Source: Sclerurus mexicanus
Taxonomy: Eukaryota > Chordata > Aves > Passeriformes > Furnariidae
Direction of reading: 5' to 3'
Assembly (NCBI GenBank): GCA_013396755.1
Contig: VWZF01001847.1
Location: forward strand, 65,012 to 129,011
DNA: 64,000 bases
The translations under genes were made by a program, and so were the position numbers. Of this stretch, positions 62,430 through 64,000 are shown in pieces (position 1 is the stretch's first letter; each line of letters opens with the position of its first letter). Below the pieces are notes generated by a model that did no database searches, was not told the DNA's origin, and saw nothing but the letters and a program-made list of their open reading frames with translations.

Positions 62430-62620
62430 GGCTGAAGTAGGCAACATCCATTGATGTCCCCTTGTCCAGTGACAAAGTAACTCATAAAGGAGCAATCAGC
62501 TTGGTCAGCTGTGGTTTACCCTTGATAAATTGGATCTTCACAATCACTTTCTTCACATTCCAGAAAAGGGCTACCAAAAAGACTTGATCTGTGATTTCCC
62601 CAAGGACTGAAATAAAGGTC
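62430..62620 (-). mobile_element. CR1 LINE internal fragment
   Basis: GATGTCCCCTTGTCCAG and CAATCAGCTTGGTCAG followed by a 'tttacccttgataaa' stretch resemble the reverse complement of the CR1 ORF2 region that codes just upstream of the ADDTKL box. The same region is already represented in the copy at 60.6-61.9 kb, so this is another relic. Confidence 0.5.
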
Positions 62621-64000
62621 ATCATACATTTGCATAGGTCAAGCTTTTGTTAAAGGTCATAAAACTTTTTTCCAGTCTTTGTGTATCTGTTCTAAGCTTG
62701 AGGAACCACCAAAGATGATGGGAAAGTGGCCTGGGAAGGACATTCACCACTTGTTTTAGCACCCTTGAATGCAGTCCGTTATGCATTATATACTTGTAGA
62801 CAAAATATTGTGCTCAAGATAAATACAAATAGAGGAAATATGGTATGTAAGTAATGGAAATTCAGATAAATTTTTTTTTCTTTATCTAGTCCAACTATCA
62901 GAAATGACACTCATGAGAGATACTAATTGTAAAAAGGATATAAAACTTAAACATAAAATTAATTTATCACATGTAATAATAGCAACAAATATCCCTATAT
63001 GATAGTTCCACCATTTCTCTTTAAAGGTCTTGCTACTATCTTTTTAACATTTCCATAGATAGTTTGGTAAAAATAAAATGTGCCAAGAAGGAAATAAAGA
63101 ACACTCCATTTTAACAAGGAAATAAAAGAAGAGTTGAAGATTTTTTAAAAATAAAATTTCACAGATTTTTGAGAGGTCTTATTATTCTGTTTTGTTAAAG
63201 AAAAATCAAAACCAACAACAAAATAATATAATAATATGCACAAAATCCATGAACTTTTCTTATTGCTTTACTTGTATGTTTTTCAAACAATTCTAGGAAA
63301 AAATAATATAATTAATATTTTTAGAAAAGATAAAACCAGGTTAAAACTCTCCTGAGATCACAGACTTCTGATAAAATTTATAGCTGTCCTGAAGAAACAA
63401 CAGAAGTGTACCAAAGAACACACAAACTCACTCCTCTTATCTTCAGTCTTGGTGAGACTGTTAATGTCAAACCTACAGAACTATTCAGTTTTTAACTGCC
63501 AAAGAAATACAAAGTTTTCCTAAGCTGCCCTAGTAGATTAATACTATTCTAAGTGTCTTAGTCTCTTCATATTTCATTTAGGAAAATAAGTGCATTCTAT
63601 AAGCTAGTTCTCCAACAGGTGATTACATCAAGCAACTTACTGTAGTTTTCTCAAACAATACATGCTACACAGTAAATGTATTTATACATACTTAAATTTA
63701 GTCTCCTTTGGTGCTACTGTTCTGATATAGCTAGGCCAATGGCTCTCTCTGATTTTTATTTCATCTGAGCAACAAGAGTTCCCATGCTTTATGTCAAATT
63801 TGAAAAGCTATATAGCTGGGCAAAGCTCTCCCTATTAGGACTTAAAGGAACTGTTTCTGAATGCAAAAAAATATTAGGTAGACTATAGTTATTTACAGGA
63901 GCTAGCTGGAAAAAAAATCCTTTATCCTATGTGATTACTGTATTTGAGAGATTACATCTATAGCTTTATATTGAATTTTCTCTCATAAACAAAATTAAGT

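Larger units (their letters stand above)
59808..64000 (-). other. CSMD3: CSMD3 intron (3' end) before the sushi 3 exon
   Basis: Intronic sequence continuing beyond the window. It holds a cluster of degraded CR1 LINE pieces (60,614-62,620) whose higher GC stands out from the AT-rich flanks. From 62,650 to 64,000 I see only AT-rich single-copy sequence, and 59,830-60,600 likewise. No exon is recognisable. Confidence 0.85.

Noticed and set aside
1..64000. CRISPR arrays, operons, phage or bacterial defence systems
   Set aside because: The sequence is vertebrate intron/exon DNA; no regularly spaced repeats or prokaryotic gene layout exist.

Overview
This window is an internal piece of one very large vertebrate gene on the minus strand. 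It carries 14 coding exons that alternate CUB and sushi (CCP) modules. I identify it as CSMD3 (CUB and Sushi multiple domains 3), from the third sushi domain through most of the eighth CUB domain. Exons are small (117-327 bp), each bounded by AG/GT splice sites, and their phases join without a break into about 857 codons with no stop or frameshift. The paralogue call rests on my memory of the human CSMD1 and CSMD3 proteins: diagnostic stretches such as GRRYGHDFSIGS in sushi 5 match CSMD3, not CSMD1. The promoter, signal peptide, transmembrane segment and gene ends all lie outside the window.

The host looks like a bird, probably a songbird (Passeriformes). AT-rich introns carry fragments of CR1 LINEs, the main avian non-LTR retrotransposon. 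One insertion at 45,545-45,690 looks like TguSINE1, with a tRNA-Ile-like head and a CR1-like tail, a family known from passerines. A probable 800-bp solo LTR lies at 9,188-9,987.

Layout in transcription order (right to left): 64,000-59,808 is the end of an intron holding a degraded CR1 cluster. Then come the exons for sushi 3 (59.7 kb), CUB 4 (58.4 kb), sushi 4 (51.4 kb), CUB 5 in two exons (44.6 and 39.6 kb), sushi 5 (37.0 kb), CUB 6 in two exons (28.9 and 24.0 kb), sushi 6 (23.1 kb), CUB 7 in two exons (13.7 and 5.3 kb), sushi 7 (1.9 kb), and CUB 8 in two exons (0.95 kb, then 1-184, cut by the window edge). All these modules belong to the extracellular part of one protein.

I found no second protein-coding gene, no convincing RNA gene, no CRISPR array and no novel multi-gene system. 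The points worth a second look concern splice-site strength, intron placement inside homologous CUB domains, module-level residue loss, dated repeat insertions and a few unusual intronic motifs.
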